This document shows, in pieces, positions 1 to 10,978 of a stretch of DNA of 64,000 nucleotides. The notes beneath the pieces are model-generated. The model saw only the letters and a list, made by a program, of their open reading frames with translations. It ran no database searches and was not told where the DNA came from. Position 1 is the stretch's first letter, and the number at the start of each line of letters is the position of its first letter. A program made the translations under genes and the position numbers. The DNA comes from Sipunculus nudus (lineage: Eukaryota > Annelida > Sipuncula > Golfingiida > Sipunculidae), in assembly GCA_026874595.1 (NCBI GenBank), contig CM049307.1, positions 45,133,678 to 45,197,677 on the forward strand, given 5' to 3'.

Positions 1-2132
1 TAAAATGATTAAGGAACTAGCAGGCTTTGTGGTACCTGACACCTTTACCCTGGCTAATTAAACTTCAATGGATTATCAAAGCAAACAGTACTCTTTGTGA
101 TGACTTTATTTACAATCTATACAACGTCGGTCAATTAACAACCTTGACAAAACCTTTGAATAAACGAATCCCGCGTCGATGTTCACACAGCCTGTACGCG
201 TACTCCAAGGGTCCTGCGGATCATAATATATGCACACTGGTGCCCGAACCGTCTGCTAGCAAAACGTGCCATATTTAAAGATTAGGGAACTAGCTGGTGA
301 GGTTATGACCTTTGAGCGCCATCTATTGACAATGTGATGAACAAAGAAGTATCTGAACGTGAACGCAGGTTTAATTGCTCTGCAAAGAACATATGGTCTT
401 TGGTTATCTTTTGTTATACAGTTTATTTTAAACAAAATGATATGTTCAAGAAATAACTTAGAATAATGTTTTACCGGTATTGCAGCCATACTCAAATATA
501 GGTACAACCGTTTGACTGGTTAGAGTGCATAATTTGGCGGGTGAATACCAATCTTTTATCAATCATTGCGTGAAAATGGCCGTGGTTTATAACTGACTCA
601 GAAAAGTTTTATAATACATATAAGCCTGTTTAAAATATCAATTTTACATTTAATAAAATTAACAAAAAATAAAATTAATATAAAAATATGCAGTTTCATA
701 AAATATACATTCTCAATATTCACTTCCTCCTTCCTCAGCCTATTATCGCCCAATGCGCCTCGGCGGGCTGTCGAGTCTCTTGTACATGTTTGAATTTAGT
801 CTTACCTGTGTTTTATAGCCGCATCCCTTGTTGAGAAATATTAGGCAGGATTTTCAGCTGCAAGTCTTATTTTATGGCCGCGGCGGCAAAACGCAGATCT
901 ACGGTATCAATACTTTACTAAAAAACTGCACATTGAAGTATCCACTTAATATGACAAGAATTTTACAATAGATCCCCAGTTGATGTATCACAACTTTTAG
1001 TCTCTTCACAATGATCTGGTAGATATGATGCATCCCTGCAGGAGTAGCCATTTTTGTTTTAGCAGGTTATATTTTTTAGAGTGTTTACATGACATCATTC
1101 AATAAGCAACTGTTCGTTGAGGCTTATTTGCAGTAGCCATGACAACCCGACTCAGTAGGCAATCAGATAATTGGGCTGGTAAGCCTACTCGAGTCGTGAT
1201 ACAAGTAATGTTGTGGAATGTATCGCAGTGGTCTTGCATCAGGTTTCATTCATATTGTGGTTAACGGCCCATAATCTCAATATTATGCTAAGAATGATGA
1301 ATTAACACAATAGTATACATGTGAGCTCACAACCAAACTGAAATACTGTCTCCATGGACACAGGTCATTTCTTGTATCACCTGCATGCTGCCTGCGTCCT
1401 GTAACCCATGCAAGCCATGCTTGTGTTTATGCGGTCATAAATTCAACAAACATACCGAGGGGTTACAAATGTGCTGGGTTAAAATGGAACTTTTCTCACT
1501 CATGTTTGTTATTATTAGAAAGAACACAAAAATTGCTAACGATTAGTCTGGTTTTTGTTGATTGACAGTGTACCTGGAGGCCATGAAGCCTTGTCAGAAA
1601 TAACGAAAATGTTTGCATCTTCATAAGGCCTTATAATGCGAACCTCCCACTTAGATGTAATGACACTCTGGCACCAGTAATCTGGTCGTAATGCCAGAGG
1701 GTCAATATGACGCTGTATTTGCAGGTGACCAGTGATCTTTACTGCCATAAGTGGGTCTGATATGATGTGAATTGTAGACTGATTTCTCATATTTTCAAAT
1801 AATTATGTTTCTTAAATAAGATGTAAGGTAGGTATTTATTAACCTTGTTGAAAATCCCTTTATCCCCTACCTTCACTATTATTCACCCTACCTTCACTAA
1901 TAAAAATTTTCATAGCAAAAAACAGGTGGACAGGAGGGGTGAAACAGACTATAGTACAGGTTTAATCCCAATGTTTATGAGGAAATGTAGACTGTCTGTA
2001 AGTTTGCTTTAATATTCAGATATGCCTGTACACACACACAATTACACAGTGTCAATATTTAGACTCAAGTACTTGTCGGAGTTCTTGTCCATTTTCATTG
2101 GGAAGTACTGATATCATTATTTCTTTTTCTAG
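1..2132. other. Left flank, no recognised gene
   Basis: AT-rich sequence without an exon I can assign. I searched the + strand for upstream SLC22 exons that should precede the exon at 2133 and saw none, so they lie left of the window or are absent. On the - strand at about 1580-1785 there is an open stretch bounded by a possible acceptor and a CAG|GTAC donor, reading residues such as KITGHLQIQ and SKWEVRI. It faintly recalls the ISGHWEV segment of gene C exon 4, but the match is too weak to call. Confidence 0.4.
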
Positions 2133-5100
2133 GTATGGGAGAAGAGCACCATTTTCTATATTTATGATAGCTGGAGGCATCAGCTGTCTTAGTATCCTCG
2201 TACTTCCCACAGGTATCAACTTTTTTTTATTTTACAAAACTGTTTTTTACACACCTGTCTTTAATCTGAGAAACTTTGTCTCCCTGATGTTGTTAGGTAA
2301 CTAGCACTTGTGTAAATAATGAAATGTACATCTGTTAAAAAGGGTGCAGTTTTCAAAGAATTATTTTATTTGGAAATGCATCATAGGGTTTGAACATAAC
2401 ACATGTGGGCAGCCTGTTGGAGTATCAGAAAGAAAAGCTTAAGGTATGTTAGATGAATGCCATTGAAGCTGTCCTCCTTACACCAGAATGAGAAAGGTGG
2501 ACGTGTGTGTGTGTGTTATAGAAGTAGGAGCAAGGGAACTGCATACTACAACATACTTCAACATTATTTTTTTTAATTTGAGCAAAATAATCCAATATAG
2601 GACCCATGTCTGTATGTTATTTCATGATAATCATTTAAAGAATATTATTGACAAATGTAAGTTCAAATAAATGTGCAAGAATTCCACCTATTTTGTGCAA
2701 AGTAATGAACTGTTAGTAAAAGGGTATCAAAATGCAAATTTCTTGCATTGTTTATGTTTATTGGCCATGGATGGTGTCTTTTTGGTACAGCTAAACCGTA
2801 CATTCCTCAACAGAAGACTTCCAGCTGTTTATAAGACAACAGTTACACCGCAGATGAATTTGCATTGATATTTGCATTGATATCATCAGCCTGAATGACT
2901 TATGTTGCAAACCTGTTTGTCATATTTTTCTTATTTGTCTCCTACAAAAAGTTCAGCGCAAACAAATACCTTATATACCGCTCAGGCAATCAGAAGTATT
3001 GCTTGAGCAACCTTTGGCCCAGAATTTTCTATACTGTCTCACTTGTTAACAAAATTTCATGGAAAAACATGCAGATGTGGGTACTGGCATGGACAAAAAA
3101 CAAAAGACAAAGTGTATTTAAAAAACTTGTGATCAGCTCAGTGACAAGGTATTTTAAAGTAGCACCCCTAGCAAAGACACATATTTATAAAATCAATCAA
3201 GTATACATTATGTTAAACCTAGTGCAGTGTTCTTGCTTGTGGTATACATATTTTTTTTTTCAATTTTTATTCTTTGTCCTATGATATTTTAACATTTAAT
3301 TGTTTTTTTTTATTTTAAGCTATTTTTGTTTTTCATCTGTCATGTTTCTATCAACCTATATCTGAAATTTTGAATTTTTATTTGATATTCTATTTTTCAT
3401 TTTTGAACAAAAAAGACACATGCTAAAGGAAAAAAAAAGACTTGAGAAATCGTCATATAGTTAAATATTAGCCAACTGAAAAATAGCTTACCGAAACTGG
3501 ATGCTTAAAATAGTGTATTATTTTTAAAAAAAAAGTAAATATTTTACAATGAACAATTTTGTAGCGAACCTGTGAGCTTATGCGATGGAGCGGCGTCCTC
3601 TGTCCGCCATCCATAGTTGTCTGTACATTAACCCATGCTATCTCAGGATCAGTCACAGCTAGAAGCTCCAAATTGCATATAAGCATCAGTTACATGTCAA
3701 ACTTCATCGAATTGAGCTTATTTTTTGGTTATCTGCATTAACTTCGATTTTTAGGGGAAAACCTTTATAACTTTAAAAATCTTCTTCTCCGAAACTGTTC
3801 AGCCAAATTGTCCAATATTTCACAGAAATGATCCCTGGAACAATCTTTCTCAAATTTGTTTGAATGGTTCCAGTTTGGAGATTTTTGGCTGAGTTACAGT
3901 AGGTTGAAGCTTAGTCATCTGTCCAAAAAAGCACACTACAATTAAAATCTCAGAAACGGCTGGAGCTATCACCAAATTTTATGCCAATGTTTGTCACATA
4001 TGTCACATCTTAAATTGAGGTATTGGTGGCGCCACCTACATTGATCTGTTTTTACAAGTGAAAATGTAATTATAGACACTTCTAGCTTATACACTGTTTT
4101 ATGATGAAACAGTTGAGCTGATTGGTTTAAACTTTACAGGAATTATTCTATGGTAGGGTTCTGCTGGTTTTATAAGAATAGATTGGGTAAATGCAGCTTT
4201 AAAAAAGCAGTGTAGCAAATTGAAAAAAAAGGCTTTCTGTGTTTGAAAACAGATTTGACAACATGCTGAGTTTCAGCAGCCAAGTCAAGAGGTCACTCAG
4301 TACAACCAGGTGGGGTCCAGACATAACCATGGCAAATGACCTGGCTCTGCCTGGTGTTAGACACAGCATCTAGACGTCTAGACACATTTTCTAGATGCAG
4401 AATGCCCAGATTAGATTGGAAGTATATCTTTCAACTGTTTGAAAAAACTTGGTTTGCATTTTTAGTGATTTTGTCATCTAAAAAAATTCTATTGGATTTT
4501 GCCTATTTCTTGGCTAACTGCATTTTCTTAGATTTTATAGTGAAGTAGCTAAAAAACATTAAAGAATGTTCTTCTCTGAAACCATGCTGCCAAATTGTCC
4601 GTTCATCTGTCCCTATAATCCTTCCTGGCAAAAAGAACATATCCAAAATATCCTGACTGATACATCGTAGTTTTAAAATGTCTTAGTCCAAAACTTGCAG
4701 GTCCAAAACGTCCATTTTGCTGAAATCATAATGACTAAGGTAGATATGCAGGACATAAGAGGATCAATATTAAATTTTAAAAATAAACCTCCATTCATAC
4801 TCCCAAACTTTGCACAGGTTAGCATTAGGCCTGTAGGCCTTGTTTTTATAAATATAAATACCATCAGAACAAGCACTGTACCAAGTTTATATAAATTATT
4901 CATAATTTTTTGTTCTAATATTAATTTTGAATGAAATTTTGGTAGTTTTTTAATTGGGGTGTTTTTTCAAGTTGATTCTACCTTAAATGACTCCATATCC
5001 TAGCCTTATGATTAGGTGGAATTAGTTAAGTCATGTTGTACAGAAAAATATATAAGTTTAAACTATTAGTATTTCCAGTTGAAGCAATATGTTATGTTTT

Positions 5101-7015
5101 TGTTACAGGGTCAGATACTTTGGCCATAATGCTTGCTTTAGTGGGCAAGCTGTCCATATCAGCATCTTTCTCTGTGGCCTATATCTTTACAGCTGAGCTT
5201 TACCCCACAGTCATCAGGTAATATACATTAACCATTTGTTTAAATATCAAATCACAGATTGACCATGTATATGTGTAGACAGCATTTTCTGACATGTATA
5301 AAAATATATAATAAATGTATGTAATTTTATATGCAGTTAGTATAGGTTCCCTTTGTTGAGACTGCAGAACTGTATGGTGAGAACAATGGAAATGCTGATT
5401 TAACTATGTAGAGTAAGATGTTCTTTTTATTGACCTAAAAGTTAAACATTATTGAATGGACTTGCATATTATCTGTTCTTGCCTTGGGGACAGGCACCAA
5501 ATATGTTATATAACTACGTTCTGCATTACATCCTATAATCTTTAATCTCAGCTTATGAAAATGAGTAATAGTTGATATTTATAAAGAAATATACTACAAA
5601 TATCATATAACACTAGTGGAAATCTTGACATTTATCATTTATATCTCTTTAACAAACATTGAGGGAATACAGTATCAGGATTCAAACATCTGTGCCTCGG
5701 GACAAGGTAACCCCACCTGGGCCGAGTTTTCCATGGGACGTGTACCACTGGTTACACTGGTATATAATAGACGCCACTTTTATAGACTTTTTGTAAACTT
5801 TCCCAAATAAAGTCAGATTGCTCAGAATTTGCCATAAGATATAGAAAATGAGGCCCATGAGGACCCACTTTGTATCATTCTGAACAAAAATGGGAATTTC
5901 TGAGGTGAGGTCATAGACAACAATTTAGTGCAACCATCAGTTATTATATAGGTTAGGAGCAATGTTACAAAGGGATTTCAGATGACAGTCTGTGTGACCA
6001 ATATGTCCAGAGTGAACTAGATGGCATTTCAGTGTATTTGACAGCGTGGCTAAGTGGTCAGTGTTACACTTTGACAGATTGGACCCATTTAAATAGATCA
6101 TATAGGCAACACCTAAAAATTGAAGCCCATGGAAAACAAATAGTTAAAATAAGGAAGATGGTTCAGAAATGAACATTTATAAAAAAAGGAAACAAGTGTG
6201 AAATCACTGTTTGTACTCAGAAATATTGCTCTATTAAAACAGAAAAGCAACATGATCATTGAATTTTGCCTCTGATATTTTTATTTGTTTAAGGACTTAA
6301 TGTACTGTTGATATTACTATCTGTGTTTATTGCAGGAATAATGCCCTTGGCATTTGTGTGACTGCGGCCAGGTTTGGTGGAGTTTTGGCACCTCTTGTAA
6401 TACCACTGGTATGTGTAATAATTGATGTCTTCCTTACTTTAAGATACTGTTTTTTTACTGAAATATATTATTTATAATGGTGATATTCAGTGTCCTTTCA
6501 ACATCCTCCTTATTTAAGGCTAAAACTGCTGCGATTTTATTAACTTTTGTTTCCAGAATTAGATTCCTTAATATCCCCAGCCTTATTTCAAAGTTTCCGG
6601 TGTTTTCTTCACATCTTCATCACTTGTAACTATGAACTTGAGTGATCTTCTGTTTGCAACATAGCAGTCTGTGTGTGTGTGTGTATATATATGCAATGTT
6701 ACGTGTGATTTGAAAATTTTAAGTCAACTCTTCCTCAGGTCAAATTAAAACTGTTATCCTCATGTTATGTATGTGTTTCAGGACCAGATCTACCCTTCCC
6801 TGTCCTTTGTTGTGTATGGGTCGCTGTCATTCTCAGCTGGGCTCCTTGCTGTCCGTCTTCCAGAGACGCTGAACCAGCCGATGCCAGAAACAATGGAGGA
6901 CTTGTCTCCTGCAGCCTCAGTCATTAACAAACTGACAGATTATAAAACAGAGGACAGAGAACATCTGTTTCAAAATGAGATGCTTAACGCAAAAGAAAGG
7001 ACCAGGCTTCAGTGA
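2133..7015 (+). CDS. SLC22-family organic ion transporter, 3' exons (S1, 5' partial)
   Basis: This is the C-terminal part of a major-facilitator transporter of the SLC22 type, which moves organic cations, anions or zwitterions across the plasma membrane. Four exons join in frame: 2133-2212, 5109-5217, 6336-6408 and 6782-7015, all with AG/GT borders and matching phases (1, 2, 0). Exon 1 gives YGRRAPFSIFMIAGGI, the loop GRR motif plus a membrane segment. Exon 2 gives KLSISASFSVAYIFTAELYP, with the family hallmark AELYPTVIRN completed across the splice. Exon 3 gives ICVTAARFGGVLAPL. Exon 4 gives the last membrane segment and RLPETLN..MPETMEDL, typical of the SLC22 C-terminus, then a 40-residue charged tail. 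About four of the usual twelve membrane segments are present, and earlier exons are not in the window. Substrate cannot be told from this part. It is the only copy of three here with an intact reading frame. Confidence 0.88.
2213..5108. other. Long SLC22 intron with dispersed repeat
   Basis: This is the intron between the first two visible S1 exons. The 5' part (2213-3550) is AT-rich without recognised content. From about 3554 to 4050 it holds a dispersed repeat that is strongly similar to 31263-31740 and 62394-62870. Weaker matching continues to a GGCCTGTAGGCCTTG-like string near 4830. A strong hairpin sits at 4366-4398. Confidence 0.6.
3554..4050. repeat. Dispersed repeat R1 in SLC22 intron
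   Basis: It begins with GCGAACCTGTGA, passes GTCTGTACATTAACCCAT and AGCCAAATTGTCCAATATTT, and ends at GGTGGCGCCACCT. The same strings occur in the same order at 31263-31740 and 62394-62870. No open frame or terminal repeats were found, so the class is unknown. Confidence 0.65.
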
Positions 7016-7332
7016 AAATATGTCAGTAGCAGGGGGATGGCACATACCAATCGTTAGATGTGTTTGTGCACCTACAATGTGTTTTTAGTGATAATTAAGC
7101 ACTTATAGGTTAGTGTTAAGCTAACAGGCTGTTTGCAATGGTATGGATGCAATGGAATTGATGGCTGTTGCAGTGCAGTCCTTTGGATGACTGGTGTCAA
7201 GACTGGAAAGTAGGCATATCAGCCTTGTATAAATGCATGCTGACTCATGTGTTCATGTCTAGCACAGAATGAGACTTTTTATGTTCAGCAGGTATAGTGG
7301 TAGTTATGTTTTCCAGCACTTCAAATTGGATT

Positions 7333-7338
7333 AATAAA
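7333..7338 (+). promoter_or_regulatory. Poly(A) signal of S1
   Basis: AATAAA lies 318 bases past the S1 stop codon, the first good match downstream. The matching place in S2 and S3 has lost it (TATAAATATAAT). Confidence 0.6.
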
Positions 7339-7669
7339 AATATGACATTGGCTCATAATTATTTTCTTGGAGGTAACGCCTCCATTATAAATGCCTGCTT
7401 AAGTTAGTACATCTACAGAATTCCATTTCATTTAGACTAAATAACAGGGTAGTGGCACACTTACGCTCACTGTATCCGCCAAAGCAAAGTTTTGTGGATA
7501 CAATATTTTTGACCAGGTTCCGCGGCTGCCGCGTTTGTTTCCAGAGAACTCCTCTGAGACTACTGGACAGATTTTTTCCAATACTTGCACCAATTATCGG
7601 GTCACATGTGAACTGGTGCCTAACCAATTGGCCTTGACCTCTGACCTTTCCTCTCTGCCCAGCGTCTGT

Positions 7670-8617
7670 TTGTGCGTCTGTTTCCACACATAAACCCACA
7701 TATCTCGGGGAACCGTTTGACCGATCAGGAAAAAAATTTTGTACAAATGTAGCCCTTGGATAGCTTTATAACATACACAAAAAATGGTGGTGCCACCTGC
7801 AATCATGTTTGCACAATGTCCATCTGTTCATCTGCCTTGGGTTAAAATCACTCGTATCTCTGCAGTGGTTTGACTAATTCACCTGAAATTCGTCATGCGT
7901 ATACATCCCGCATAGCTTTCTTGATTTTATGACAGATGGCACCAACTACATTCACGTTCACACTGTAGACATCCAAGCTCATATCTCAGGAATCGTTTGA
8001 CCAATCAGGAAAAAAAATTACACAATTGTAGCCCTTAGATAGCTTTATAACATACACAAAAATGGTGGCGCCACCTGCAGCCTTTTTGCACAGTGTCCAT
8101 CTGTTTGTCTGCCTTGGGTTAAAATCACTCATATCTCTGCAGTGGTTTGACCAAATTACCTGAAATTCGGCATGCATATACATCCCGCATAGCTTTCTTG
8201 ATTTTATGACAGGTGGGGCCAGTTACATTTATGTTCACACTGTAGACATCCATGCTTATATCACCGGACTCATTCGATCAATCAGGAAAAAAATTTTTCA
8301 CAAATGTAGCCCTTGGATAGCGTTATAACATACACAAAAATGGTGGCGCCACCTGCAACCATGTTTGCACAATGTCCATCTGTTCGTCTGCCTTTGGTTA
8401 AAATCACTCGAATCTCTGCAGTGGTTTGACTAATTCACCTGAAATTCGTCATGCGTATACATGCCGCATAGCTTTCTTGATTTTATGACAAGTGGCGCCA
8501 CCTACATTCACGTTCACGCTGCAGACATCCAAGCTCATATCTCAGGAACCGTTCGACCAATCAGTAAAAATTTTTTACACAAATGTAGCCCTTGGATAGC
8601 GTTATAACATACACTTG
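7670..8617. repeat. Tandem repeat, period about 279 bp, about 3.3 copies
   Basis: The landmark GTTTGACC(G/A)ATCAGGAAA or its variants recurs at 7715, 7995, 8272 and 8551, spacing 280, 277 and 279. Each unit also holds AATGGTGGCGCCACCTGC and ATCTCTGCAGTGGTTTGAC, so the unit looks like two related half-units. Related diverged copies occur at 25965-26350, 32660-32990 and 57155-57540. Confidence 0.8.
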
Positions 8618-9284
8618 TTTTACAGAAAGGTCCTAAAATTTAAATCAAAGTTTCTAATTTACAAGGTTTTTTACAGTATACAATGACACCATTTGTACCA
8701 CAAGACCCAAGATATTGACTTAAAATCTCGTCTCGTGTCTGAATATGTTTTATTGTAAATTAAGTAATGTTTTTATTATATATCTAGATAATTATATCAT
8801 GGTGTGGCAGCAAAAAATTCTGGTCTGTAGAATGTTGTTTTGTTCTCATGGCTTTCTGCGTATACTGTTAGATGGCTTAGTCTCACGTCTGAAATTTCAG
8901 ATTTAAGATGTAAACGTTTGGACTGAAGAATATTTTTGATAGAGAGCAGTAAAATGGTATTAACCTTCCAGGATTCTTACATAAAAAAGGATGCTTTATT
9001 ATAAACTGAGATATACCCAATAAATTGTTACGGTATACACACGTTTTAATGTCTTAATATAATTGTTGAAGTACCTGTATTGTATGTAGTCATCTCTGGT
9101 GTGAAAATTTGCTGACGAGCCCGTCCAGTGCTGTCCCCTATTGTATTTTCATCAAACTAATCCTGCCTTGTCGGTCATTTTCACGTGGCACGAATGAACG
9201 TGGTCAAGACAGCTGAACTGATGTAAAACGTGATTTACACAAACTGCGGACCCATGGATGATGATACTAGCCATTTAAATGATA
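8618..9284. other. Spacer downstream of S1
   Basis: No gene seen. Its start (TTGTTTTACAGAAAGG.CCTAAAATTTAAATC) aligns with 29494 onward and 60605 onward in the S2 and S3 blocks, so it is ordinary duplicated flank. Confidence 0.5.
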
Positions 9285-9626
9285 CTATGGTTGGCCTTTA
9301 GTTCGCGGAGGTTTCAAATTCGCGAAGACCGCTAAGGGGAATTAATTCATGAAAATCAAACCGTCGTTAATTATGTGCCTCACCAACACATGCAGGGGTA
9401 TGTAAATCAAAAAAAGATAATATCAGCTCTTTATATTATCTAACTATAGTGGAAAAGAATTTGTAATCGTCAAATTCTTTAGATTTAGCGTGCTTAGGAA
9501 ATAATGTGATAATAAATGTACTATATGTAGGTGACTGTATTTTGAGATCGCGAAAATGAGATCACGAAACAAAGATAACATTTAAATCGCGAAATATTAG
9601 CCTCGCGAATATAAAGACTACCACAG
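9285..9626. mobile_element. MITE-like element with CG-rich terminal inverted repeats (S1 copy)
   Basis: The left end CTATGGTTGGCCTTTAGTTC and the reverse complement of the right end (CTGTGGTAGTCTTTATATTC) match over most of about 26 bases and both run into CGCGAGG-like sequence. TA precedes the left end. The interior has several TCGCGAAA strings and no transposase frame. Copies at 29821-30270 and 60930-61385 are flanked by TA on both sides, as for Tc1/mariner-type non-autonomous elements. Confidence 0.6.
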
Positions 9627-9663
9627 TTTATATGGCCTGCATGCTAAACATGATGGACCTTTT

Positions 9664-10215
9664 TTATACGCACGTCACATGACGGAAGTATTATTGTGTA
9701 CCCATCGTCCGTCCGTCCGTCCATTTACTTTTAGTGTCGCCGCCATCACTCGCCGAGGCTTTGATGGAATTTCACCAAACTCGTGATTTGCACCATAACT
9801 ACTTACAAACAGAATATATTGCCCGAATTCGATTATGTGAAAAATCCACGCATATTTAATAATGTTGCGAGTCACCAGGCTGCTTTGTGGTGTCGCCGCG
9901 ATAACTTACGAGGAATATGAAGGATTTTGAGAAAAATCATCAGAAATGTTAATCAATAAAATATATCTCGCCTAATTTCGATTTCCAGCAAAATCCACGC
10001 ATATTTAATGAGGTCAGAGGTCGGCGCACTTTGATGACTTACCAACAATCCTATGCGTTTTCATGAAACTCGTACATATTTACCAATAGAGTTTCTCACC
10101 TGAATTACATTCTCATCAAAGTTCACGCATATTTTATGAGGTCAGAGGTCACCAGATATATGACGGACGTATTATGCAAGTTTGCGGCGCTCTTGTTTCA
10201 TCTTGCCCGTATCAT
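9664..10215. repeat. Dispersed repeat R3 with internal repeats
   Basis: It starts CACGTCACATGACGGAAGTA and ends near ATGACGGACGTATTATGC. Inside, CCACGCATATTTAAT recurs about every 130-145 bases (near 9848, 9991 and 10120), twice followed by GAGGTCAGAGGTC. The related copies are 30300-30825 and 61420-61945. Confidence 0.6.
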
Positions 10216-10978
10216 TCAACGTGTTTCACTCGTTAAAACGGAAAACGAATGGCTGTTAAGTAAGTGATCTGTGCCTCAGCAGGAGCAAAAAAACCAACGT
10301 GGCGTTTTTATAATAATAAAAATAATCTGACAAGCATGAAGGCGAAGTGAAATTTGTCAGACAAGTTTTTAGTTTTTCTTGTTTGACCAGTTTTGTTCAA
10401 TGTTGCTTTTGATTAATTGAAGAAAGATCTTATTTTAAATGTTAATTTAGTTGAAACTTTGTACCATAATGAATATCTTTTTAATCAAGGTGATATTTTT
10501 CCCTAGTTAGAATGACGTGGATTTTTTTTAATGTTATATGTCCCTTTGGATACTATCAGTGGTTTTCATCATAAGACGTGAAAAATGTTTATAATTTTAG
10601 TTTAACCATTTGGGTTGGGGGAATCCGAAGAATGAGAGGGTAAAGTGAGACCATGCCTAGGCTGATTTCAGATTACCAGTAAGTATATAACTTGGATTGT
10701 TGTGTCTGTACGGTGTGTGGGAGGGAGTTATAAATATGGGCCCACCATCCATGGGTTTTGCAATTTAACAACAACAAAAATATTAAAATAAGTCCCTTCC
10801 CAAGCACAAAATAAAACTCTAACGCATTCACACCGTCAAGTAATAAAGCTAATATTCAACAAATACACTAAAAGAGGTTTCCGAAATTTATTATATAAAT
10901 CTAAACATTTGATATAATAGTAATGAGAGAGCAGTTCATATATTTCCTGTCCATTCTTGTCCACGGCAGCGATACGTC
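10216..10978. other. S1-C1 junction and C1 3' flank
   Basis: No further gene. The stretch joins SLC22-block flank to gene C flank near 10300. The same kind of junction occurs before C3 near 33645 (GTGGCGTT then GACA.GCATGAAG.CGAAG). The C1 poly(A) signal is at 10887-10892. Confidence 0.5.

Noticed and set aside
1536-1790. Possible - strand exon near the left edge
   Set aside because: Splice borders are only fair, and similarity to gene C exon 4 is limited to a few residues.
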